Origin: Ganoderma boninense
Taxonomy: Eukaryota > Basidiomycota > Agaricomycetes > Polyporales > Polyporaceae
Length of the DNA: 64,000 nt
Assembly (NCBI GenBank): GCA_002900995.3
Contig: CM035309.1
Location: forward strand, 1,990,389 to 2,054,388
Direction of reading: 5' to 3'
Shown: in pieces, positions 21,919 to 34,034 of the stretch
Layout of the letters: each line of letters opens with the position of its first letter
Position numbering within the stretch: the first letter of the stretch is position 1
The notes under the pieces: generated by a model
Databases searched by the model: none
What the model was told of the DNA's origin: nothing
Seen by the model: the letters and a program-made list of their open reading frames with translations, nothing else
Program-made: the position numbers and the translations under genes

Positions 21919-24593
21919 CTACAACAACAACGTCCAAAGCGCGGCTGTTGTGCCCCAAACCGCAGCTAACGACATACCGGGCAACCAACGACCCAAAGCA
22001 CCATTGAGCCCATGCTCGAGAGGCGACTTCGTCGCCGTTGCCGTCGCAATGAACGCACTCCACGCAGACTGCGACACGGCAGGGACGGTTACCGTGTACT
22101 GCGTCGCCGACGAGCCGTAGAAGATCACGTTGCCGCCCGGCAAGAAGTCGTTCGCCAGCGTCGCGTTCTCTCCGCCAACCACCACCGTTCCCGAGACCGT
22201 CCCATTCAAATTGTCGCCCAACACGAACTCGCGCAGGAACACAAGAGCCTGCGCGGGCTTCCACATCGGCACCAGGTGGCCCGCGCCCTGGAAGAGGACG
22301 TACGTGAGGCCCCGCTCCTGGTGCACGATTCCGGCGAAAGCGCCGTCGTCGTCGAACCACGGCGTCGCGGGCTTGTGCGTGAAGCCTTGCTGGCCGCCGA
22401 ACGTCATGTTCTGGATGATGACCTCCGTGCCGCGGTGCTGGACAAGCGAGTCATCGTTCCCCGAGTAGAAGACGATGGAGACGTTTGCGGCGGAGGCGTT
22501 TACTGCCAGCTCAGAGAGGAAGGCGATCGGTTCCACTGACGGGTCGCCGTACTGGTTGCCGACAGAGCGGTTGTGCACGGAGCCGAAGGGGTAGTTGAAG
22601 TTTCGAATCCAGTCCTTGGAGGTAGGCGCGTGGAGCGCCGCCCGGACAGTGTCGTTGTTGAAGAAGGACGAGGCGTTCTTGAAGGGCTCGGGGCTTGTTG
22701 CGTCGGGGATGTCGTAGACGTCAAAGTCGCCGTTCGCTGCCATCGTTGTTCAGTTCGTGTTCTTGCGTAGCAGCAGGGCTAATGAAGACTTACACCAGGG
22801 GAACGTGAAGTTCACCGCATAATCGATCAGCTCGTCGAGCAGGAAGCAGCCGTAGAAGGGGTCAATCGTGCCGTTCGCCCTCCCGGAGAGGTCCCGCTTC
22901 CACTGCTGGCGTTCCGCTTCCCTGCGCTCGTGCAATTCGGCCCGCTTTGCTAAGGAAAGACTGCCGTGCATGGCGGCGAACTTCTCAGAAACGGACTGCT
23001 TCAAGGTTCTAGCGCGGCTTTCGGTCGGGTCGAGGAGCGATTCGCTGAGCGCGGACGACTCCGTCGGCTGGACGAGGTTCAAGGTCGGGAAATGACCATT
23101 TTGGGGGTATGTGAGGTTCAAGTCGAATCCACACAAATGGGTTCTGAGTGAACCTGGTGAGTTATCGTCTCTCTCGTAGTGAGTGACTTTACTGACTGTT
23201 CGCGGAAATAGTTGAACACATCTTCATCGAATCCAATGAGAGCTGGATACGTCTCAATGACGTTGACCTATGAAAGTTACGAACGCCGAACGCGTTGAGG
23301 GTGTCAAGGCACAATCCCAATTGAGGATCTTTTGACAACTCACGACAGGCAAATGCTCGACGGTTGCCTGAGATCCAAGCGACCCGTCCCCAATGGCGAT
23401 TTTGCGGAGATTGACAGGGGGTTTGGGCGTCTGGAAAACGTGCTTCGTGATGTAAGGCTGCAATGAAGAACGGCCGTCAGCGGACCAAGAACAACCGGAG
23501 AACATAGAGTGGATGGGGACTGACAATGTACGTCCCGGCATAGCTCTCGCCTGTCAGGAACAAGGGGCGAGTCGCGAGGCTCGGGAACACTTTGACTAGG
23601 TTCGAGAGGAAGCCGACCTGTTCGTTCCAGAGTTAGCATCGACATTTCCGGTCACAAAAGCTCAGGCGTTTGGACGAATGTGGATTGAATGTATGAAGAC
23701 GCACGAAGTCCTGTCCCGTCTGATCCTCGTTCGCCACTGGAAGGAGAAGGCACAGCGCACGAGAAATCAGTCAAGGTCCACCGGCGAAGGACGTGCTACA
23801 TACCGTAGCCTGTCGTGTCCGACGTCGAGAACCCGGTACCTGTAGGGGGAAAGAGTGGACCGCTCAGTACGTGCCTGCCTTGCTTTCGCGTCTTCAGCTT
23901 GCAAATTAACTTACCCACAGGTTGGTCAATCCATATGGTGTCCGCAAGGTTGTTCCAGCTGAAGCTGTTGAACACCCAGGAGCCGTTGGGCAACACATGG
24001 ATTGGACCATTCTGTAGCATGAAACGGTGCGCGCCGGTGAGCGGCAGTTCTAGGCACGAAGCTGTCTGCAGATCCACCCACCTCCGTCGTAAGCGCAATC
24101 ATACCCGAGGACCCTGGCCTGTCGGTATGTGTGAGATGAACTTTGTGCTCGGCAAAGGCACAACGTCCGAACACGCGCTTACCCTCCTTGCAGCCAGATG
24201 ATCCATGGGTCGGTGTTGTTCACGTCTGCGGGCGCAGTCAGGGAACCGTTTTTGCCGACCTTCTCAAACGCCCAGAAGAACAGGGTATCGTTGAGATGCC
24301 CTGAACGGTTCACCGGGACATTGCCTGCAAAGCTGCGGGGGAGGGCGGGGAGGGCGCCGCTGATGTCGGGCAGCTTATCCGTGACCTCGAAGTCTGCGGT
24401 ATGGATAGGTTTGTCAGTTCATACGCTTCACTGCGAGTGAAGAGGACTCACAATTCTGCCAGTCAGGACCGAAGGTGGTATTCGGTTTCCCAGGCCATGC
24501 ATGAGGGAACGAATTCGGGATTCCGCTATTGCTCTGACCGAAGACTAGAGCGCAAAGTTCAGAAGCAAGAACAGACAAGAGTAGACCGAGCAT
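21919..24593 (-). CDS. Serine carboxypeptidase, S10 family, secreted
   Basis: A serine carboxypeptidase (alpha/beta hydrolase fold) that removes C-terminal residues from peptides, active at acid pH outside the cell or in the vacuole. Exons: 24452-24593, 24183-24393, 24082-24118, 23915-24011, 23804-23839, 23705-23736, 23525-23617, 23344-23457, 23197-23267, 22794-23143 and 21919-22736. It has a signal peptide (MLGLLLSVLASELCALVFG), the substrate-binding loop WLQGGPGSSGM, the nucleophile in LTGESYAGTYI, the Asp in YSGNDDSLVQHRG and the His in GAGHLVP. Many N-x-S/T sites are present. The chain ends with a hydrophobic segment (SLAAVWGTTAALWTLLL) after a Gly/Asn-containing stretch, suggesting a GPI anchor. 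All exon phases fit. Specificity cannot be told from sequence alone. Confidence 0.95.
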
Positions 24594-26528
24594 GGCTGGG
24601 ACGAAGGTTGTGCCCTGGTGACCTCTCGCAGAGCGGCCGTATCGTCGACACGGCTTCAAGGTTTTATACCCGAAGAATGACTCGATTGCGAAGCTAGATA
24701 GAACCTATGGGAGCACAAGGTGTCATGCAGAAACAGCTCCATCGTGACCCTCGCGCCTGAGAAGCTGGCGTTCCTGGACTTGCCCGGACATCGTTGCTGT
24801 CCAATCGAAAGCCTGTCTCGGCGATAATTGGATGTTGACACATCGCGGGATGGATGGCGTGAGCGGCATCGGGGTTGGGTCAGCGGCACAGGTGCGGACG
24901 GGTACAGTACATGATCAAGAAGCAGGAGATAAGTCGAGGTGAGTGGAGTTGGAACGGATGCCGGGGCGGGTTGTTGAACGTTCCGTCTTCGAAAGCGAGA
25001 TGTTGATCCTATATGTTCAGGTTGGCGATAGTGCGTAGAATCTATTACTAGTTGCGGGAAGAGGGTTTAGAACACCAGTCAGATGACCACGGAGAAGTAC
25101 GACATGTTACGGTCTGGGCCATTCCGTACGGACCATCTCTTTGAATGCGGCTCCGCCCTCGTTCAGTCCTCGTTCTCACGAGACTTGAGACAGGGTGTGT
25201 GCTCGATGGATGTCAGGACAGTGTTCAGAATGCCAATGGACATGATGCGCCGTTGTGTGCCCACCCGTTGCTGCCTTCTCTCCGGGCGCTGACAAGCTAC
25301 GACCTTGCTCCCAGAGCCTCTCCCCCCCACGCACACACTCACAATCTCGTCGAAACACACTTGGCGATCAACGCCTGGGACATTCAAAGTCTCAGCAAGT
25401 TCCAGCCTCTAGCCTGGATTCATCGACCATGTTGAACGAATCTGACCAATTGATGTCACGCAATCTCTGGGGAAAAATCCGCGTGTGGGTTTGCCAATGA
25501 TCGCCCTCTGCGGCGCGGTCAGCAGCAGGAGAGCGCCCGTTTCTGTGGCTGTTCAGTAAATCAGCCGAGTCCAGACCGTTGTTCGCATGCCTCTCACCAA
25601 GCTTTCACAATCTCTTCTTCTCGTATGCTCCTCCGAGTTCCTTCAGACACTGATGGGGCTACTTGCGAAGCCCTCATGTATCCTACATATCGAGGGCAGC
25701 CAGAATGGAGCGAGTAAGCGATGTTTTGTAGGTGCGTGTATCGGACCCTGAGCCTCTGCTCTCCCATGCCAGTTCTGCGGCGAGCTTGTTAGCGACGGAA
25801 GCTGATTCGGACAGATCGGGGGGCCCAAAAGAGGAATTCATGACGTGTGCACCTGTTCTCGAACGGCGGATTTGAGACTGATCGGGCGGCGCGTCTCTTC
25901 AAGGCAACCCTGGCAACTCGCCGGGATCCTGCCAGCCCGGCCTCCACGCCCGTTACTCCCCTTCGTCGTCCCGAACTCTCTTGTCATGTTAAGCCTGGCC
26001 CACCTTTGACACTCTTTTCCGCTACTTTCTTTATTCTCGTCACCGGTGAGTCCTCATGTCTTGCCCGGCCACCTTGTCTAACGCTTTGGTCGTCGCGGTC
26101 TTTCAGCGATCAGACGGTAGATTCCTTTACAGACCGCAATGCTTGGGGAAAGGATTGTGGAGTCTTTTCCCGCCATCGAGGACGTGGAGAGCTTGCTTTC
26201 CCTCCCTGAGCCTTGCGGCGGACTCACGGTTAGGCGTGTCAAGTCCGCCGGTCTGCGCATTGTCACCGAAGGTGACGCTTTATGGCCGGCCAGTTCTTCG
26301 GTAAGTTCAATGCTTCACCCGCCCGTTCTCAGTCCTCACCGTGCTCCGCAGAGTGCGAACTGCCTACGCCCATCTTCAAATCGGCAGTCTTATTTATCCG
26401 TTAAGTACGTCACGTCCCTCTCTTGCATGTTGCATCCGCCCCTTCCCGCCCTCCTATACTCATTGAGTTCCGCCTCTTCCGCCAGGACTCCTGATACGAG
26501 TCATACCTTTGGTCGCCCCAATCCAACA
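24594..26528. other. Intergenic region, possible 5' exons of next gene
   Basis: About 1.9 kb between the divergent carboxypeptidase and the orphan gene at 26529. From about 26130 to 26520 there are good GT-AG pairs (for example donor near 26300 and acceptor near 26350; donor near 26401) that could belong to spliced 5' leader or N-terminal exons of the downstream gene, but I could not build a single convincing start from them. The rest shows no gene. Confidence 0.4.
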
Positions 26529-28261
26529 ATGGCTTCTCCTAAACATTCGCGTTGTCTCGCTCCGTCACCGTCATCACCCCCGTCTGCGGCCATTCTCCAT
26601 TCACGTCGGCTATCTCGATATTCTCAAGTTGAAGGAGCATTGCGCTCTGCCGTTGAGGTTTGCTCTTCGGAGCTTTCACCTCAGGAACTTCAAATCCGGA
26701 CACTTGAGAAGGCTGCCGCCTTCCTCGGCGATCAGGCGCGCGACGCACAAGCGTGTGCCGCGAAGCTACGCGCTCGGCTGGGAGGTACGGACTCAAAATC
26801 GCTTTCGCCCGACGAGTTGAAGATCCTCCAACACGAATACTGGATGGAGGAACACAGGAGCGCCGCGATAAAGGACCAGTCGGAGAAGGCCAGGGATCTC
26901 TTGACGAAGCTGAGCAGTCCCGTCGGCGAGGAGCCTCCACCGCTATCTGCTACCCCGGCAGCTTGGAGCACGACACGTCAGGAGACCAACTTGGCGCGCT
27001 TTCTCCATCTTTCCCCTACCCACGTCGACCTCACGCACAACCGCAACTCCTCGACAGGCTCTAACCCTCTGAGCCGGAGGAAGACCATTTCGCAGATTCA
27101 GCCTCTCCGTTTGCGCCCTTCAGCAATGACCCTTGCCCTGCGGACCCCTATCCAGGAGCGTCCACGGCGGTCTCGGTCGCTGGACGGCACCCACTCTCGC
27201 AGGAATTCCAACTCGACGGATGCCACCTACGTCGCTGAAGATGCAAGCGAACAAACAGCATTGGCCTGCCGCTCGGCTCGCTGAAGGCGCCACCGTCTCC
27301 CGATTCATCCCGCAACGGTGGCTTTGTCCGAATAGAGGGCTTGGTCTCCCACCGCCCTCGCCACGTCCTCCTCGCAGAAGTTGGCGACGTTACTATTCCA
27401 GACTATGCCGTGGACCTCATAGAAGACTTCGCCGCGTCCCCCGTCTCGGTCAAAACCACACTTTCGCCCGTGTTTGCCCCAGAGTCCCCCACGACCGTGG
27501 TCTCTGCGCCCACCCCTAGTACGATCGGCTCCCCCGTGTCGCCGTTCACCCAATCTCGGTCGCACCAGTTCCACCTCAAGGTTCCCTCACTCGCTGCCAT
27601 CGAAATGGGTTTCTCACGCGCGTCCTCCTCGATGCCGGACTTCTCCGACTTCACGCTGGCAGAACGCCCGTTCACGACCGAGCCTGGCAACGCTAACGTC
27701 ACCAGTTCGCCCACCGGGGACAGTTCTCCGCCCCCGCGGCCGTCGTCGCGGGCCGGCGGCATCCTCGACCGCCTTCGCAGCCCTCCCACTGAGGCCAGCA
27801 GCCCGACAGCGAGCACCGGTGACACGAGCCCGAGGATTACGCCGAGCACTCCGTTCCTCCACCGCCGCCCTCCCACGGCGAACGCGCCGGTCCGCGCTTC
27901 GGCGACTCAGTCGCTGCTCCTTCCCGTGCGCAAGTTCGGCTCGATGCGCGGCACGAAGAATTCCTCGCTCGTCACGGTACCCGAGGCAGAACCTATTGAG
28001 CGGCCACAGACCTCGATGGGCGCATACGGGCTCCCTTCGCCTGAGACGATTTTGGAGCATGGTGTGACTGATGGAGGAGGGAAGATGGGGTCGAAAGGCC
28101 GGTCCGCGATGGCGCTGTTCACCAGAAGGCGATTCAACTCGGCGGGCACTGACAGCGCTGCGATGGGTGATGGGAGAGGAGAGGGCGGGGAGGGCACGCG
28201 CGGCGTGCTGGTGCGGATGAGGAAGAAGCTGTCGAATACATTTGGGTCTCCGCAGAAGTAG
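26529..28261 (+). CDS. Hypothetical protein with helical and disordered parts
   Basis: Unrecognised protein. From MASPKHSRCLAP the frame runs open through a probable helical region (VEGALRSAVEVCSSELSPQE, TLEKAAAFLGDQARDAQACA, LKILQHEYWMEEHRSAAIKD) that could form a coiled coil, then Ser/Arg-rich disordered text with RERPRRSRSLDG-like phosphosite motifs. At the A run 27253-27255 the coding frame changes: one extra A would join ATYVAEDASEQ to NSIGLPLGSLKAPPSPD and continue open to the stop at 28261. The second half contains a compact segment (GFVRIEGLVSHRPRHVLLAE, then DYAVDLIEDF) and a long Pro/Ser-rich tail ending in a basic RMRKKLSNTFGSPQK. The start is uncertain; the upstream frame is open to 26139. 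No function is proposed. Confidence 0.6.
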
Positions 28262-30277
28262 AACCCATTCGCCGCGGTCTCTCTTCCCAGTCATGTCGCT
28301 TTCTCAGTTCTGTTGTACAGCGTACCTGCATTGTTGAGCTCGACCTTGCTTTCGGGCTCCGGGTTAGAGTCTTATGTTTTGTAAAAAGCATTCTTGTACA
28401 TGTACATATAGCCTAACGCGGTCGATTGCTTTGCATTATATTCTTATGTCGTTCGTTTTTCAGGCTCTCCCCACATGCATCTTAAAATGTTGACTGTCTA
28501 CCGTACGGGTCTCGGTTTTATAATCGAGGTCTTGGCAACTGCTGGATTTTTTTCATGGGTGCATTTACGTACGTCGCTTATGCTTGCTGGACATTGTTTC
28601 GAATATTGGATATCCGATATCGGTGGATGGAATACACCAGCATCGTCATCGTTTTCTTGTTGAAATACTTGTAGTACTGGTCTAGCTGTACATATAACAG
28701 CCATCTTCTCTTCTTAACCCCAGTCAAAACCCCTCCCATTTCGAACGATTGAGAACCAATCGGGGCAATTGGGGTCTTTTGCTCCCAATTGTCGGCGCTT
28801 GGTGAGCCTATTTTGGGTTCGAAGTCGTAGTACTTCGGTTCGTTTTCGTATAAGAACTTGCTTAATTCAAACAACTACGCTGGGCGCTCGACGTGTCTCA
28901 TGTCGAAAGCTGGTAGGCTCAAGTCGAAACTTCGTATGTTGCTCTTCCTTCTGCTCCTTCACCTGCCCCTTCGCACAGTTTCTGATTTAGACTGTCCACC
29001 GATCCAGCCCCTGGACTTCCCTTCCACGACGCCATTGGCATCCCCAACATATTTAAGATGGAGAGACAGGACCCACCCTCCCCAACTTCTTTCTTCCCCC
29101 CACCACGTTGTAACCCCCCGGTGAGTCCGCTTCCCTAAATTCAATTCTCCTGCCACCTGTATTCCGCCTGGCTATCCGCGTAGTGTGTAGGCACAAAGTA
29201 AGTCCGTCATTGATTCATTCAGGTAAGTGCATTGCGATAATAAAGCATGCGCGCCGGCGCGCGAACCACAGGTGAGCGCGCGGGTGAATGAGCTACTGCG
29301 ATACTGTCGACGTCAGCTAACGATCACTTTGAGATGACGGGCGCATGGCGCGCGGGGCCTTTGGCCAGGTATATGCGCGTCGCGCGTGCCATTGGGGGGG
29401 TAGAGGAACGGGCGCGAGGAGCGGTGGATGTGCGAGGCGGAGGGACGCGTAACGCGGCAAGCGCGAGGTCAGCACGCATTGTACTTATCTATTTTTGTAC
29501 GCTCGAATGGAATGCATTAAATGAACCGAGTAACTACCTGAACAAGTGGCAGGCTTCTTTTCTTGATAGCTAGCGTTTCCCGTCTTTTCGTGGCCAGAAT
29601 ATGAAAGTGAATGGACCTCCTTCTAATGAAAAAGATATGAATACATACGAAAATCCGAAGTCCCCCATCTCGCTTTTTGTTTCAATACCTAACGATTGCC
29701 GTTGATTGCTAGTAATTGCGGCCGAATCTGGCAATTATATTGGACAGAAAAAGACCACAATCGTCCGAGTTGGACGGGGTTTTGACTGGGTCTTATGTAA
29801 CCCTGAATAGTTCCCGATAGAAGCATTCAAAGCTTCGAAGCTCAATCAGACTATGGAGCTAACGTTTGATCTAGCGATGCTTATGGGTCCAGTTTCTACC
29901 ATGATGGGATGTTCGATCTAGGCACTTCCAGGCTAAGATCAAGCTAAGATATGGAACTTCTGCATTAGTAAATGTGGTTGGTCCCGCAATCATCCCCTTC
30001 ACATGGTGAATGAAGTAGGTTCCAAAACGGCGCCGCCGATATGCAATTATTTGTCATTCCTAGTAGGCGTACTGGACGTGACAACATTGTACCCAAAGCT
30101 CAAGGCAATAAATTAAAATAAATAATAAAGCCTCGCACCACGGCGAAGCCAAATGATGGTGAATAGAAAGCGTTGAAATCGTGGAGTCGTGGCATGAGCG
30201 ATCCCTGCCAGAATACGTGCATGCGTTATCGTGAACATGACTTTCGTGAAGCCCGGATGGGGCGACCAATGGGGCGA
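28262..30277. other. Intergenic region, partly AT-rich
   Basis: Two kilobases between the orphan gene and the stop of AA14 copy C. The stretch 29580-30170 is visibly richer in A and T than its surroundings and has no open frame of interest. An imperfect inverted repeat (CAATTGGGGTCTTTTGCTCC, then CAATTG) lies around 28765-28795. No transposase, LTR pair or tRNA was recognised. It may hold decayed repeat DNA. Confidence 0.45.
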
Positions 30278-31921
30278 TCAGAGCAGCGGCCGGCGAGCGC
30301 GAAGGAGGTGGTCTTTGACCTTAATAGCCTCACTGCGGGGGCGAGGAAACACAGCAGTCAGTTTCGAAGTTCATTTTCCAGGGACAGCACGAGGAACTCA
30401 CCCGGAACTTTTCTCCTCCTTCTTAATGCCTCGGACAGTCCTGGGGCCCCAGAGGCCATTCTTCCCGTTGCCGTTCCTCCCGTTTCCATTGCCATTGCCT
30501 CGGCCCCAAGCGCTACCCCTCCCCCTATCGCCAGGCCGACCAGGCCGACCCCAAGGGAAGCTGGAGGGGCGTCCCCGAGGCGGCGAAGAAGACGAAGGGG
30601 ACAGAGAGGAAGAGGGGGTTACAGACGAAGATGTCGGGGTTGTCGATGACGATACCGAAGTGGCTGATGAAGTGGCTGAGGTCGCAGACGTGGACGAAAA
30701 TGTAGCAGAAGAGGACGAGGGGGCGACGGAGGAAGATGCAGGGATCGTAGACGATGAGGCCACAGTGGAGGTAGCACTTGTAGCGCTAGTGCTAGTTGGA
30801 GCGGGACCAGGGGTTGGGACGCTTGTCTGGCTCGGGCCGGGCACTGGGATGCCGTTAGGGTACGAGTCCTCGAAGATATCATCCTGGGCGCCATCTTCGA
30901 AGTTGTAGAGATCGGTGTATTCGGGCGGTGAGTAGGTGCCCTCAAACATCTAGGTGATTGGGAGACCGGTGATGGTCAACAACCGTGCTTGCACAACAGC
31001 ACGATAACGGAATGGCTGGCTCACGTTGTTCTCCTCTAACTGGAACCAGTAGAAAGGTTGCTTCGCGCCGTAGGTGCAGTTGCCGGGCACAGCGTCAGGC
31101 TTCCCGTTAGTGGGGTCCGCACCGCAACGGCGCGGGACCTGGGCCTTCGCGAGCGGCACGTCCGACGTGGATCCAGTGATGTTGCAGCGGAACCCGTTCA
31201 TGTAGTCTAGTATCACCTCGTCAACACGCCGCCCACCCAATAAACAAAAGACAGGAAGATCAGGGTCGCACTCACTCTGCTCGCCGCCGGCATCCGCAGC
31301 GTGGATCCAGAACCACGCGCAGTGGCAGCCGCCGGCGGGACACGGCGGCATGCGCGCGGGGATGTCGAACGTCGTGTTGCGCGTCCACACGCACGTGTGG
31401 TTCACGCTGAACACCGCAAAGTCCGCGGGCTGGATCTTGCTCACGTCGCTCTCGTATGCGATCGCTAGGGCGCAGCCCTTGACGTCGCTGAGCCCCGTTG
31501 TGTGCATCGCCCCGCTGGGGAAGCTGCCGTCGTCGGACGGGCACGGGTTGTCGCCCTGGCTGACATCGGTGTGGCCCTCGGACGACGCCCAGTACGAGGT
31601 CACGCCCTTGTTGCATCCGAGCTCGGCCACGGCGGGCTCGCCGGCGGGGAGCGAGAAGATGTCGCCGGGGTTGGGCGGGTAGTCGAGGTGTCCGTGGAAC
31701 CACCACTGCGAGAAGGTGTAGTCTTGGAGTGGGGCTACGGGTCGGTTGTCATAGGGGAAGGTGGAGTCGGTCACGTTGAAGCCGTACATGGAGGGATGCC
31801 AGAGCGCTGTGTGGAAAATAGGTTCAGCGGGACTTTGAACGGAAGGGCTCGAGGACGTACCGATGTGCGCAGAGGCGAGGGGCAGCGAAGCTGCGAGAGT
31901 GACCAAGAGGACTGGAATCAT
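30278..31921 (-). CDS. AA14-family lytic polysaccharide monooxygenase, copy C
   Basis: Third AA14-type copper oxygenase, on the opposite strand. Exons: 31861-31921, 31276-31806, 31025-31206, 30402-30949 and 30278-30332. The signal peptide ends SLPLASA and the mature protein starts [14 protein letters not shown]. The second His (SGAMHTTG, residue about 104) and the Tyr in GGEQNYMNGF are present; their spacing is 76-78 residues depending on how the [11 protein letters not shown] stretch is counted, as in copies A and B. The intron that splits this stretch in A and B (after WIHS) is absent, so copy C is structurally the outlier. The linker is Ser/Thr/Ala-rich, then becomes Gly/Arg/Asn-rich ([26 protein letters not shown]). 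The last small exon, in the same phase as in A and B, encodes a basic end, [10 protein letters not shown]. No frame break. Confidence 0.9.
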
Positions 31922-34034
31922 AATGAATGTGAAGGAATGTTTTGCGTCGAAGATTGGGGAGAGGGTATCGTAGCGCGAGTGAGTGCACCGCTGAGGCGAA
32001 TGAGAACGAACAGGCTTGGATCCCGAGGAGGATGAGGTTCACAGTGCGATCGCCCTTGCGTTTTATACACTGGCGGTTGGATTCCCGCCCCAGGTCCAGA
32101 GTGACCTTGCAGGCAAGTTAATGGTAATCCATCTCGCGCCCGTACCTATGCCCGGATCACCTGGAGCTAGGGGACAAGTTTCACAGAAGTCAAACCACAA
32201 CACGGCTCATGTCCACCTGGCTGTGACCGGCCATGATCATGGTAAGGATTGCGGTAGCCTAAACGAAAACGCCGCTCACCTCTGGTAGCTGGATGTCCTC
32301 TGCCGGTGCTGAGCTCTCGTAGCTTCACGTATGCACTTCTCCACTCTTCTTCGACCTCCATGCCTGCACAAGCCAATCGTCTTGTGGTCTCTCACGCGTC
32401 GAATCCTTCCGGGCCTTCGTTCCATGCCCCTCCTATTATTATTCCCATCGTCGCAGTGTCGTTCCCGCCTTCTCTTCACCTGCTCCAGTTATGTTGGTCC
32501 CTCTTCCAAATTGTCCGTCATTGCCAAGGTCGCTACGCACGCTGTTGCGAGCGGATTGCCATCATGCTAATTCCTATCCGAATATGACGTAGCTTCGGAC
32601 GTCGTCCTGGAAGTGGGTCTGAAACCGAAGAAGGGGGAGCATACGATGAAGCACGAGGCAGTTTCTTCCGTACCAACAGCTGTGAATCGAGCACTCAGAG
32701 GAAATTTTAGGCAGGGCAATGTCAGTCAGCGCGGCAATCGCGTCTGAGACACTGGAAGTGAAAACCCATGAGGACATCCCAAATTTGTGGTCGGATGGTG
32801 GAGAGATTCAAAAAGGATGGCTCATGAGCGCCAGATGCCGAACGCTGCAGAAGTAGTGAGCGCCCACAGAAGGTTAGGCGAGGCGCGCGGTTGTCGAACA
32901 GACATCCAACCACCCCGCGAGCACATGTTCTGCCCTTCCCCCGCATCCGCCTTCTTCACCTCGCGTGTCCCTTCGCACGATCTGAAAACTTTCAGCTCCA
33001 TGCTCCTCCACCTCAGCTGAATGGTTTGGGCCGTGTCTCTGCTTCTCGCCATACCTCGCGGAGAGTCTTCGCGATGACGCGCTGCCGCCACGGTATATCA
33101 CACCAATCCGCGTTCCCACCAGGAAACACCAGCTTGAGAACGCGACTCCCCGGGCCCGTTTACCTCTTTTTCGTCTCCTGTGTCTTGCGAGCGAGGAATC
33201 CGTGTCGCCGCCCACGCCTCCGCGCTCCGCCTCAAAGCTTGGGTCTCTCGAGCCTGAGGCTCTCATCCTCTCCGAATCCTATCGGCCACTCGCTCATCCA
33301 CCTTTCTAGGTCGTAAGTATGCCCTTCGTCACGACCCTCGTGCCATTCGGCCTTGCGACATCTTTTTGCACTGCGTGGTGTGTTTTGCCGAAGTCCTCCA
33401 TTATTTCCGTCGGCGGACACCTGTCGATTTCGCGGAAGCAATCAGCATCCAGATTGCACGTCAAATTCGATGAGTGCGCACGTCCATTACCATGCATAGT
33501 CGGGTTGATACATGATACAAAGGACACTCGCGCGCAGAGTATCGCCTAGCCACTCATTGATTTGGACGACGTGCTGCCGCATGCTCAGCGTTGTCGGTAA
33601 TGGTCGCGACTGATGACATCCGATGACCAGTGTGTTTCTCTGGACGGGGATGCCAAGTTACAATTGTATCGATATCGTTGCGCGCCCATGCCTAGCGAGC
33701 GGCGGCCGCCAACAATGCTTGCGATGTCTGGATCGTCGATGGACTCTGAGGAGACGAAGGGAGGAAGTCCAGAACGTGATGTGGCACCCAGGCTGTTTCC
33801 ACTTTGAGCACTTGGCTTACTGCGGAACTGTCATCGCGGCGCGCGACACACCTGCGCTGTGCTGCCGCGGAGACGCGTCAGCTCTATACCACTGACATTC
33901 GAACTCACGACGTACACGAGTGCTGCTGCTGTTGCTTGGCTGCTGCTATATATTAGTTCCTACCGGTCGAGGACTGACACAACCCATCATCGCCGCGCGA
34001 AGACACCGAGTGTCCACCCCACCACTGGTCCACC
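31922..34034. other. Intergenic region, no supported gene
   Basis: This 2.1 kb stretch lies between the divergent starts of AA14 copy C (minus) and the DUF4149 gene (plus). Scattered open frames on both strands show no domain and no agreeing splice sites. A TATA element for copy C lies at 32061-32067. Nothing else was recognised. Confidence 0.5.
32061..32067 (-). promoter_or_regulatory. TATA box of AA14 copy C
   Basis: On the minus strand TATAAAA lies 140-146 bases before the ATG at 31921. This would give a leader of about 110 bases. Copies A and B have no equally clear TATA at this distance, so regulation may differ between copies. Confidence 0.5.

Noticed and set aside
26281..26425. Short spliced peptide beginning MAGQFFECELPTP
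   Set aside because: Good splice sites but only 23 codons to a stop; more likely leader exons of the downstream gene than a separate gene.
28765..28830. tRNA-like GGGTTCGAAGTC segment
   Set aside because: No A box, acceptor stem or anticodon arm could be placed around it.
30231..30908. 225-codon plus-strand frame with Asp/Glu/Val repeats
   Set aside because: Antisense shadow of the Ser/Thr-rich linker of AA14 copy C.
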